Shown here: one piece after another, positions 54,408-64,000 of the stretch | Layout: every line of letters starts with the position of its first letter | How positions within the stretch are numbered: position 1 is the stretch's first letter | Assembly (NCBI GenBank): GCA_036924085.1 | Contig: JAVGWX010000002.1 | Coordinates: 49,800,948 to 49,864,947, forward strand | DNA length: 64,000 bases | Reading direction: 5' to 3' | Origin: Ariolimax columbianus | Lineage: Eukaryota; Mollusca; Gastropoda; Stylommatophora; Arionidae | The notes under the pieces: generated by a model | What the model was told of the DNA's origin: nothing | The model's input: the letters and a program-made list of their open reading frames with translations, nothing else | The model's database searches: none | Translations under genes and position numbers: made by a program

Positions 54408-54747
54408 GAAGAAAGACGGTGCCAAGTTTCCGGACACGAATGTGAACATAGATTCAGCATCAAACCTATGGGCGTTCGTAAGGATTATGTTAACAGTAGT
54501 GAGATTACCACTTACACCAAAGGCGACACTGGAGATGAGAACAATGCTGGCGACGATGATTATGGTGAAGATGGCGATGATGCAGTGACAGAAGGAGGAG
54601 AGATGTATACGGAAGGTAGCGAGGATAGTTTCGTGGCAAACGCAAGCGATGAGGATGGTTCACGCCCTCCAACTTATGAAAATGTTAGCAGTAATCGAAG
54701 GCTATTGATGAAAGAGAAACCAAAACAGGAGAACACACACATCAGAA
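54408..54747 (+). CDS. TSP1-repeat protein, exon c
   Basis: 340 nt, phase 0 at the acceptor (TCATCACCAG|GAA) and phase 1 at the donor (AGAA|GTGAGT, a perfect consensus). It starts EERRCQVSGHEC, giving Cys 5 and 6 of the TSP1 repeat begun in exon b. After about 25 residues the protein becomes a long acidic, low-complexity tail rich in Asp, Glu and Gly (GDTGDENNAGDDDYGEDGDD) and then basic (RRLLMKEKPKQENTHIR). No membrane segment is seen in this exon. An extension past the donor into a Leu-rich ORF reads intron sequence. Confidence 0.8.
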
Positions 54748-55325
<578 letters not shown>

Positions 55326-55393
55326 ATGAAGATGATCGAGTGCTCAGTTCGGGCCCCATGTTTATTCAATCCCAGCTGATTCTCCTCAGTTGA
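55326..55393 (+). CDS. TSP1-repeat protein, probable last exon
   Basis: If spliced after CTAAG, the exon continues the phase-1 codon of exon c and encodes NEDDRVLSSGPMFIQSQLI and a few more residues to a TGA at 55391-55393. The acidic start fits the tail of exon c. An AATAAA signal lies 69 bp downstream (55462). The acceptor is good in its pyrimidine tract but weak at AAG, so this call is less certain than the TSP1 exons. Confidence 0.5.
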
Positions 55394-55480
55394 ATGGTCT
55401 GACCTTGCTTGTTGCCCGCTGCGCAAGTAACACGACCATGACCTTGTCGTCTTCGCCGTCTAATAAACTGCGAGTACAAA
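55394..55480 (+). terminator. Probable 3' UTR with AATAAA
   Basis: AATAAA at 55462-55467 would serve the TSP1 gene if the last exon is correct. Confidence 0.4.
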
Positions 55481-57184
55481 ATACAACCACTGTTTCCTTC
55501 GTGGAATGTGTCGATTAAAGAAGGTTGAGCATAAGGTTAACAACCTCATAATGTCAAAATCATTGCTACACAACATAACTGCAAGTTACTTGCATCATGT
55601 TTTCCTGAAAGCTGTTTCTGATAAGTCAAATGTAGCGTTGGGTCTATGTTTCAAAAACTGGGGCGACTGGGCAATGTTTTTGCCATACACCAGTTTACAA
55701 CAGTTTGCTTCTCAATGTATCGTTTACAAGTCACTATTTAATCGTCTACGATTTAGCGATATGTGAACGCCGATACGACGCTATTGATATATAACGCTCA
55801 TCTATTCGGCGGTTAGGTGATATCAGTTTATCAAAAGTAACGGTACGGAGTACTTTCTTTAGTCTGAGGTCCTGCAATTTAGTAAACGTAACTGTAACTT
55901 TCTTTTTCATTTTTTCTTGATTTGAATAACAAAGTAGCTAGATAATAGCAGATAAAAGGAAACAGACAAATCGCAGTGCTGTAAAAGACAAAATGAATCA
56001 GCTTTGTCAGGATTGTTATCAAACACTGAGGCAGAACGACGTTTAGTCTTGTCTGACACTACTATTATTGATGGGATTAAAAACATGCATACATTATTTA
56101 AAACTGTTGTACGACTTTATTCTAATTGCTGGGGTATTTTAAAGGCCGCTTCCCCACTGTTGTCGTCATGTCGTGTACCGGTTATGCTTTTTTATTTCAC
56201 CCCCAACAGAAAAATAACATATGCCTTACCGGGAATTCGATTACCTGCTCTCTCTTTCAGCAGGCAGGCAGCGAAACCGTTGTCACGCGTGCTCCTCTCA
56301 TACTGAAGTGAAAAATGCAATTTGCATTGTAAGACTAGAACATGAATGTTTATTGTGTTTATTGTATGTATAAATGTCTAATTTAAGTAGGTTAATCTAT
56401 ATATATATATATAATGACTGCAGTACAACCAATGCACCGATAAATGTTAGATAGGTAATGTTTCACAATTCTGGTGGCTTTGATATTATGAAAATAGTCT
56501 GCAACCAGAGACTATAGAAGACACAAGACAAAATACACAGAAAACATGTAACAAAATACACAGAAAACAGGTAACAAAATATACAACGCACAGACTAGAG
56601 GAAGCACAGGGTTCTGCACACGTTCTACATAAAAAAAAACAATTTTACATAGGCTACATAAAATAGTGTACCGGCATTCATGAAAGATGTTTAGGGAAGC
56701 CATGTAAACGAGCTTACACAGAACCCCCAAACTTTGTTTGAATTGCCACTTGGATTTCTCAAACCGAAATGTCAACAGTGCTTCTTATCTTTTGTCTTCC
56801 TACCTAGCTTTGCTTGGGATAATTTCCTTGTTGCCAGTGATAAATTAGATCTTTTGACGGAGATAAATGTTCCTCTCGTCAGAGATAAATGTGTTTTTAC
56901 GGAGATAATTTTCCATTTTGTCTCAGATAAATTAGCTTTTACCAGTTATAAAAAGCTGAGTTGTGACCTTTGTCAAAGATTAGGATTGGATAGTCCAAGT
57001 GTGTTCCTGTGATAATCTGTTCAACTTTTACTTTACTTGTTCAGTCCACTTGTGCCTTTATGCGCCTTGGAGAACTGAAGGGGTCCTTCCTGGGCAAAGT
57101 GTGTTGTGTCTGTCGTCTCTTGTTATTTTTTTTTTCTTCTGCTTCTTCTTCTTCTTCTTTCACTCGCTTTAAAATATTGTCTAT
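55481..57184. other. Unassigned sequence
   Basis: ORFs at 55506-55766, 56004-56306 and 56734-57012 have no recognisable domain. Near 56839-56950 a loose repeat of GATAAATTAGCTTTT / GATAAATGTTCCTC occurs. (TA)n near 56399. No gene called. Confidence 0.4.
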
Positions 57185-57720
57185 ACCTGCAATGTTGTCT
57201 CTTGTATAAACTTCACCGTCTTTTGTAGTTCACATACAGGTCCATAAAGTTTCTCTTCCAGTGTTCTTTCTGTGGGCCAGTGGGATTTTCTCTGCATATC
57301 ATATTCGGGGCAGTTCTATAGTATGTGCTCTGTGGTCTGGAGTACATGTCCGCATGTACACGCCGCTAAGCTGCGAATCTTCAATTGTGTGTACATGTGG
57401 CTGCGGAGTCGGTTGTGTCCAGTTCTAAGGCGTAACACAAGTTTCTTCTCGTCTGTTAATCTTATGGCAATCTTCTTGTGTTACTATTGGTGGCTGTCTG
57501 ATTGATTTGATCATCCTTATCTTCTGTTGGTTTGTAACAGGCACATCTGGTTGCTCGTCTGCAGCACCCTCCTTTGCCAGTCGATCTGCTCTCTCATTTC
57601 CTTGTACTCCACAATGAAAATGTATCCACTGCATGACAATCTTGTGCTGGTTACTCAGTTCAGACAGAATTGCCTGTATATCTAGCAGTTTCTCGGACTT
57701 CATTGCTCGGAGTGCTGATT
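57185..57720 (-). pseudogene. RNase H-type LINE C-terminal region
   Basis: On the - strand 57720-57435 encodes the end of RNase H: LDIQAILSELSNQHKIVMQW, then HFHCGVQGNERADRLAKEGA, with the NERAD Asp and the His of HCGV as RNase H landmarks. After a frame break, 57420-57225 encodes RTGHNRLRSHMYTQLKIRSL, ACTCGHVLQTTEHILWNCPE and KLYGPVCELQK, the Cys/His knuckle. RT is absent. Confidence 0.85.
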
Positions 57721-57848
57721 GTGATAACATCAATAAACATACCGACGTTTTGTGTGATAACATCAATGGCCATGTGTAGACGTTTTGTGTGATAACATCA
57801 ATAAACATACCGACGTATTGAGTGATAACATCAATAAACATACCGACG
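57721..57848. repeat. 33-34-bp repeat, 4 copies
   Basis: GATAACATCAATAAACATAC plus CGACGTTTTGTGT. It joins the RNase H fragment directly. Confidence 0.9.
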
Positions 57849-60174
57849 TTTCTACACTATTATCATTTTATATTCATGTCTGCCTTTCTCTCTTTACTGA
57901 CCACAATATGTGGCCTCCTCATATGAAGCCTACAATATGACACTAATGTGTCTATGTTAGTGTATATTTTTGCTATTTAGAATGCAGTAATTCAGCTGAA
58001 GGGGATGTTTCAACAAGATAAAAGTCTCGCCATTACGGATTCTTGACTCCTGACCTCACTTTTATCAAGCTTCATAAGAAGCACCAGCTATGATGTAGTT
58101 GCTAGCGGCTTCCACAACCCTCTATAGTTGTCAACTACAAAACGAGCGTTGATGCAGGGGACCTCTCGTTAGCTTTCAGATCCACCCTGGATGATCCAGT
58201 TTTATGTGCCAGGAATAATGTCACACGCTCCCGCCGCCATAGATACACGTTTTTAAAAGAATAATAAAGAAAAAGCTTTTGAGATCGTAATCCTATATAC
58301 GACAGCCAAACCTACAGTTATAATATTCGTGCCTGTTCATTAAGTCAATAAAAAAAATGGGCTCATTCCAGGTCTTACCGTAATTTGAGAAAGCCGACAG
58401 GATTTCTGACGGACTAAGAGCTTAGCGTCAAGTTGAAGGTCTTTAGAAGATTATGTGGTTTATAGTTTCTACAGGGTGGGGTAGCAACCATATTGTCATT
58501 TCTTACCACTTTCCTGGCATGCTCTTGATGATGATGATTCCCATTTACGCTCAATGGAAGTATGTGAGCACTACTACAGCTTAGCTCTTTGATGGAAGTC
58601 TGGCATCGAGGATTTGCTGTTGCGGTTTAAATAGCAATAGTTTTACATGATGAGGTTGATGGTCTCATCCACAACCCTCTTTGGTCGCCTTTTACGATAT
58701 GCTTGGAAGGTTGTTTTTTTTAATGTCCACTATGAGCATGTTTACTCTTTTGTCCGTCCACGTGTGACTTCTGTAGCAATTTCTCTCAGTTTATGATGTT
58801 GCTAGTCCGATGCACATCCCTCTTTAGTAGCCTATTACGAAATGCTAGACATATTAAAATGGGGACATATTCTTCACTTTCCCGGTCACCAATCAGGGGA
58901 TTAAAATATAATAGCCCATACTATGTTGGACAATACGTTTCTTCTGTAACTAGTGCGGTCATTTCAATTCGACACAAATCAATTACATATAGATAATCAT
59001 ACTTTAACAGAACAGGATACCCAATCTGTCTTTCACACCGGACATGGTCCCACAAGACCGAGTGTTAACAGAACATAAGAGGAGCAGATAATAAAATACT
59101 GCTTCCTGACATGCATGTTGTGTGAGGGGCAAAAGATAATTTAAGTTACTCAAATTTCTGCACATATAGACAGGTTCACGCTTTCACAGGTTCATCTTAG
59201 CTTGTATTTATTGGAACCTTATGGAACTGCAATATTATTGATTGATTGATTGATTGATTGATAAGTAAATGCAATTTAGATAATCACACTTTAACAAGAT
59301 ATAAGATAGATACTCAACCTTTCTTTGGGTCAAAAACCGAGTTTACTGCAATTGAACGGTCCCGCGTGTGCTCAGTTCCTTTCATAGCTGAAAGTGCTGT
59401 CGACAGAGCACAAACTCCATAGCTCCCAAGATTGCTCTGGAATGTTCCCTTAACTTCGCTAGTAATAAATTTACAGTTGCGTCCACTGGGAGAAGCGTTA
59501 ATACCTTACAAAAACCAAAAGAAACCCCAAAGCGTGCCTGTCTATCATACCGAGTGCGAACCGATTTGAACGTGGTATGTTGGGTTTGTAAACTAAGCTC
59601 ACGGTTCCTGTTTCATTTGAATGGGAAGTGATACCACGAGCAAATACACCAAATATGTTTCCCACTTTATTACAGGCTGCTATTAATTTAAGGTCTAGTA
59701 TTGTTTTAAATATTTGTATTTTTTCTTTTAATTTAGTTTTATCTTTGAAAAACTACTTTTTTTGTTTTCTCCAATGTCCATCAAAACTCTCTCGCAGAAT
59801 TCCCACACCTGCAATGCCAAACGAATTTTCTAAGACATGAATTTCAGGTGGAATGTAGGTGGGCATAATTATTTTCTATATAAAGTTCAACCCTTTTTTG
59901 GCTACGGCAATGTCTTCTCAACGGCAGGTTTTTTGATTGTATTAGGGCTTGCGAGTCATCAGGTCAGGTCAGGTGCGGCTCTTAGAGGAAACATTATACT
60001 CTGAAAAGGGTCGTAGTCACACAGAGCAAGTCACAAGAATGATGAGAATATCATTTATTAAGATATCAATTGGTATGACACACATAACTGACATGACTGC
60101 AATCTAGGCCGATTCAGAGGGGATAAGTGTCTGTAAGCGAATTGCGACGGTAGTTTGTACTGATGGGAGGACGA
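57849..60174. other. Unassigned sequence with dispersed repeats
   Basis: 58080-58140, 58630-58720 and 58790-58850 share CACAACCCTCTTTGGTCGCC / TACGATATGCT-like words (reverse complement of the 52555 family). (ATTG)n at 59236-59262. Weak ORFs only. No gene recognised. Confidence 0.4.
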
Positions 60175-60885
60175 CATGGTCTACAGGCCAAACTTGCTTG
60201 CGTGGTCGCATTCATGAAACATCAGGTCGTGCTCATATGGGAATATGTTAGTGGCATGGTCCACAGACCAAACTTGCTTGTGTTCGGAGACATCAAACAG
60301 CGAGGTCATGCTCATATGGGAATAAGTTAGTGGCATGGTCTACAGACCAAACTTGCTTGCGTGGTCGAATTCATGAAACATCAGGTCTAGCTCATATGGG
60401 AATATGTTAGTGGCATGGTCTACAGACCAAACTTGCTTGTGTTCGGATACATCAAACAGCGAGGTCATGCTCATATGGGAATATGTTAGTGTCTGGTCTA
60501 CAGACCAAACTTGCTTGTGTTCGGAGACATCAAACAGCGAGGTCGTGCTCATATGGGAATATGTTAGTGGCATGGTCCACAGACCAAACTTGCTTGTGTT
60601 CGGAGACATCAAACAGCGAGGTCGTGCTCATATGGGAATATGTTAGTGGCATGGTCCACAGACCAAACTTGCTTGCGTGGTCGCATTCATGAAACATCAG
60701 GTCGTGCTCATATGGGAATATGTTAGTGGCATGGTCCACAGACGAAACTTGCTTGTGTTCGGAGACATCAAACAGCGAGGTCATGCTCATATGGGAATAT
60801 GTTATTGGCATGGTCCACAGACCAAACTTGCTTGTGTTCGGAGACATCAAACAGCGAGGTCATGCTCATATGGGAAGCAGACACA
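60175..60885. repeat. 78-80-bp minisatellite with two unit types
   Basis: Nine copies built on ATATGGGAATATGTTAGTGG and CATGGTCCACAGACCAAACT, with either CGTGGTCGCATTCATGAAAC or TGTTCGGAGACATCAAACAG in the middle. The types run in the order A B A B B B A B B. Confidence 0.9.
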
Positions 60886-61061
60886 TTGAAATATTCGTTG
60901 ATGAAGTCAAACGCACGGTGTCGTCAGGTGTAAAACACGGTACAGTACACACTATCTTAGAATGAAGGTGAACGATTTTTTTTAATGTGTACTAGTCGCG
61001 AATTTATCTCGCTGGTTGGAAGCAAGTGGCACTGAAAGCTGCTGAGCTGAGCCTTCAATCC
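60886..61061. other. Unassigned sequence
   Basis: Short stretch after the array; may be LINE debris. Confidence 0.35.
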
Positions 61062-61660
61062 AAGATGAAAATATCCACCAAAAAGACTTAGTATTCCTGA
61101 ATCATTCCTCGTCAGTATTAGTGGTGCTAAAACAACATACAGATGAAGATTTCGATCAATGTATGTACTCCCTGATCCCGCTTTCAAGCTTGGTCATTCA
61201 GAGTATCCTCTCCCACTGCAATATCGAAGATAATGAAGCTGCAGACGAACTAGCAAAGTGTGGAGGGACTTTACCACAAACAGTCCTTAACATAACGTAT
61301 AATGAGACCAAGACCCTAATTACAGCCAACATCATGGGAAAATGGGTTGATCAACACCCCAACTGAAAAGAAAACGCCTGCTATGATTTAACTAGAGAAA
61401 AACAAATCGTCATATTCAAACTGAGAACGGAACATAATAGACTGTGGTCATCTTTACAACAAAATGAGGATTTGGACAGATGACAGGTGTACATATGGGG
61501 TGCATGCAATGACCATGGAACACATCCTACAAAGCTGCAGTCACATGACGATAGACAACAATTCTGGTATCGAAAGGCAAAAGTTGTACGGAGATAAAAC
61601 AATATTACAAACAACGGTGCCTTTTGTGAGGGAAACTAGAACCTTGATCAGAGGATAAAC
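61062..61660 (+). pseudogene. RNase H-type LINE fragment
   Basis: 61190-61260 reads VIQSILSHCNIEDNEAADEL, then AKCGG, the RNase H C-terminal motif (HCNI..NEAAD). 61290-61460 continues with YNETKTLITANIMGKWVDQH, a stop, LTREKQIVIFKLRTEHNRLW. In another frame HAMTMEHILQSCSH is the Cys/His knuckle. Frameshifts and stops mark a pseudogene. Confidence 0.8.
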
Positions 61661-61669
61661 AAAGAAGAA

Positions 61670-62290
61670 GATATAAAACTGGTCTCTCGGTGGCACGATT
61701 GACTAGCATCCAGTGTACGGACAGCGATCTCAGTTCCGCCAGACGGAGTGAAAGCGCGGGCCCGCCTAACACGCTCGCCCGCCTTTCCCTGGCACTGTAG
61801 AGGGACCATTTTGGTGGAGTCGTACCGCTGGAAACGGTGCGTTACTGTAGTCCGTATCGAGAAACTTTGTTAGTCCGAGTGTGTTTTGTAGAAGGCGTAT
61901 AGCCAATCTCGACAGTTCGTCTCGCTGGTGGTCATTCTCTCGCAAAGAGCTTGTGACCGGCAAATGGAAAGCAGGAATCGTGCCTAAAGGCCCTGTCCTC
62001 GCCCAACCAACCGGTCGGAGAAGGGTAGGCCGGCAAGCAAAAATCGTCTCCAGTCCGAGTGAAAATCATCGCCGGGGCCGTTCTGCACAGAACGCTGCCA
62101 TCCCTCCCCGAGCTAGCCCGGTCGGTCGGTTGGTGTGTGTACGGGCCCTTGCCGGGCGGTCCTAGGGCGACAGAGTGAGGGACGGAACAACCGTCCGTCC
62201 GTCAGTCGGTCCTTGCGGCCGTCCTGGAGAGGCTTTTTACACATCCATCCTTCGCCGACCGGTGTGGGTGGTTCGTCCGTCTCCGACAGA
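61670..62290 (+). other. rDNA 5' external spacer
   Basis: GC-rich sequence (for example GCGCGGGCCCGCCTAACACG) directly before the 18S start, in sharp contrast to the AT-rich surroundings. Its position and composition fit the transcribed spacer upstream of 18S. ORFs within it are not genes. The left border is approximate. Confidence 0.7.
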
Positions 62291-63189
62291 TAGCTGGTTG
62301 ATCCTGCCAGTAGTCATATGCTTGTCTCAAAGATTAAGCCATGCATGTTTAAATTCACACTGTCTCACGGTAAAACCGCGAATGGCTCATTAAATCAGTC
62401 GAGGTTCCTTAGATGACACGATCCTACTTGGATAACTGTGGCAATTCTAAAGCTAATACACGCTTACCGAGCTCCGAAAAGAGCGGAAAGAGCGCTTTTA
62501 TTAGTTCAAAATTAATCGTCGTTTCCCCTCACGGGGTTGCGGTGTCCCCACTGGTGACTCTGGATAACTTTGTGCTGATCGCATGGCCTCATGTGCCGGC
62601 GACGCATCTTTCAAATGTCTGCCCTATCAAATGTCGATGGTACGTGACATGCCTACGCTGTTTGTAACGGGTAACGGGGAATCAGGGTTCGATTCCGGAG
62701 AAGGAGCATGAGAAACGGCTACCACATCCAAGGAAGGCAGCAGGCGCGCAACTTACCCACTCCCGGCACGGGGAGGTAGTGACGAAAAATAACAAAACGG
62801 GACTCTTTCGAGGCTCCGTAATTGGAATGAGTACACTTTAAACCCTTTAACGAGGATCTATTGGAGGGCAAGTCTGGTGCCAGCAGCTGCGGTAATTCCA
62901 GCTCCAATAGTGTATATTAAAGTTGTTGCAGTTAAAAAAACTCGTAGTTGGATCTCAGGCGCAGGCGGGCGGTCCGGCTCGCGCCGGTTCACTGCCCTAC
63001 CGTCTGCCGGCTCTCTCCCACGGGTGCTCTTCGCTGAGCGTCCCAGGTGGCCGGCGCGTTTACTTTTAAAAAATTAGAGTGCTCAAAGCAGGCCTCGGCT
63101 GCCTGAATAATGGTGCATGGAATAATGGAATAGGACCTCGAATCTATTTTGTTGGTTTTCGGAACTGGAGGTAATGATTAACAGGGACA
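62291..63189 (+). pseudogene. 18S rRNA gene, 5' half, decayed and interrupted
   Basis: Starts TAGCTGGTTGATCCTGCCAG and contains the conserved 5' domain up to GGAACTGGAGGTAATGATTAA, about 900 nt of a gene normally near 1.8 kb. Otherwise invariant sites are changed: the 530-loop reads CAGCAGCTGCGGTAA where rRNA has CAGCAGCCGCGGTAA, and GCGTATATTAAAG appears as GTGTATATTAAAG. The AAAAAGCTCG element has AAAAAACTCG. The first two are CpG to TpG changes, typical of methylated DNA decay. The sequence stops at about 63189, where retroelement coding sequence begins, so the copy cannot make a working rRNA. Confidence 0.92.
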
Positions 63190-64000
63190 AATCTCGGTCT
63201 GATCAATAGGCCGGAGGAAAGCCCTAGCTTTTATTCTAGAACATGGCATACCACCTCTACTCCAGACGTGGCATTTTCCACGGTGGATATTCAACGAAAA
63301 ATAGACCGCCAGGTGCTAAACCAATTGGCAGGTAGCGACCACAGGCCAATTAGGCTAGAAGTTGATATGGAAGTAAGCCCACAGGAAATAAAACCGCTCC
63401 CACGTTGGAATTAGAAACGAGCCGACTGGGACAGATTTGCAATCCTGACAGATGGGATGTGTGAAACCATCAACACACGGAATAACAATATTAAACCCAT
63501 GGTGGAAAGCCTAAGCAAAGCAATAATGCAAGCTGCCACTGAAACTATCCCAAGAGGGGCAAGGAAAAACTACAAGCCCTATTGGAATGATGAATTGCAG
63601 AAAGCGGAAGAGGAAGTCTCAAATGCTAGGAACGGGGCAGAGAAAGAACAATTTATGAAGGCAAATATCGCCCTCAAAGCCACCACAGCGAAATACAAAT
63701 ACACTCTAAACCAAATAAAAAGAGAAAGCTGGAAAAACAAAACAGAAAGCCTTAATTTAGATAAAGATGGGAACAAACTATGGAAGTTAGTCAGAGCCAT
63801 GAATGACGAAACTCCATTAAACAAACAAATTACCATCAAGCAGGGCGATAACATGCTCACTGGAAAAAAAGCAGCAAACGCCTTTATTGAACATTATGCC
63901 AGAGAAAACCATATTGATGTCCCTACAGATAGGCATACAGACGTTAGGGAAGAACAAAAGGGGCACGACATTATCAATATGGCACCAGAAGAGCACATAA
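63190..64000 (+). mobile_element. Non-LTR retrotransposon, 5'-truncated, runs off window
   Basis: One frame is open from the 18S junction to the window end, apart from a single TAG at 63412-63414. It starts NLGLINRPEESPSFYSRTWH and carries the end of an APE-type endonuclease (TPDVAFSTVDIQRK, then AGSDHRPIRLEV with the SDHRP motif). The linker toward RT follows (KNYKPYWNDELQKAEEEVSN, WKLVRAMNDET, GKKAANAFIEHYA). RT would lie beyond 64000. The N-terminal endonuclease is missing, so the insertion in 18S is 5'-truncated. Family: Jockey/CR1-like endonuclease-RT, exact clade not assigned. Confidence 0.88.

Noticed and set aside
61881..62393. Protein-coding ORFs upstream of 18S
   Set aside because: They lie in GC-rich rDNA spacer and extend into the 18S sequence.
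62291..63189. Functional 18S rRNA gene
   Set aside because: Mutations in invariant sites and the break at about nt 900 exclude function.

Overview
The window looks like animal nuclear DNA, most likely from a mollusc and perhaps a heterobranch gastropod. Evidence for an animal is the 5' half of a eukaryotic 18S rRNA sequence, spliced exons with GT/AG borders encoding thrombospondin type-1 (TSP1) repeats, and RTE-, CR1- and RNase H-type non-LTR retroelements, a mariner remnant and tRNA-derived SINEs. The mollusc assignment rests on the general look of the repeats and the 18S sequence and is an inference. Most of the 64 kb is tandem repeat arrays (units of about 5 to 90 bp) and broken mobile elements. 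Almost every long ORF lies inside an array and is not a gene.

The only convincing host gene is on the + strand at 46719-55393. Three phase-compatible exons (46719-46979, 50850-51008, 54408-54747) encode two TSP1 repeats followed by an acidic tail, and a probable last exon (55326-55393) carries the stop codon and an AATAAA signal. Its 5' end was not found. Its introns are loaded with SINEs, an LTR-like element, reverse-transcriptase debris and minisatellites.

Layout. 1-8800: SINE copies, a purine microsatellite, a 35-nt G run, an AT-rich TTATG tract and an 858-bp array of a 12-bp unit. 8810-13090: a degenerate minisatellite field broken by several retroelement fragments. 13600-19600: a CR1 3' end and seven arrays. 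19955-21553: one tRNA-derived SINE on the - strand whose middle has expanded into about 49 copies of a 28-bp unit. 21838-26815: reverse-transcriptase remnants alternating with 20-, 43- and 90-bp arrays. 27700-35540: GAA-tailed SINE copies, a mariner 3' end and long CAACCC-rich arrays. 35540-40240: RNase H and RT fragments, including a 2-kb RTE element inserted in a 49-bp repeat. 40240-46700: arrays and unassigned sequence. 46700-55500: the TSP1 gene. 55500-61700: unassigned sequence, RNase H fragments and a 79-bp array. 61670-64000: an rDNA spacer, a decayed 18S gene cut at about nt 900, and a 5'-truncated non-LTR element running off the window.

The most notable observations are a family of 360-bp elements with (GAA)n tails and 10-12 bp target-site duplications (at least six copies with such duplications), the SINE that became a minisatellite, and the repeated insertion of LINE fragments into tandem arrays.
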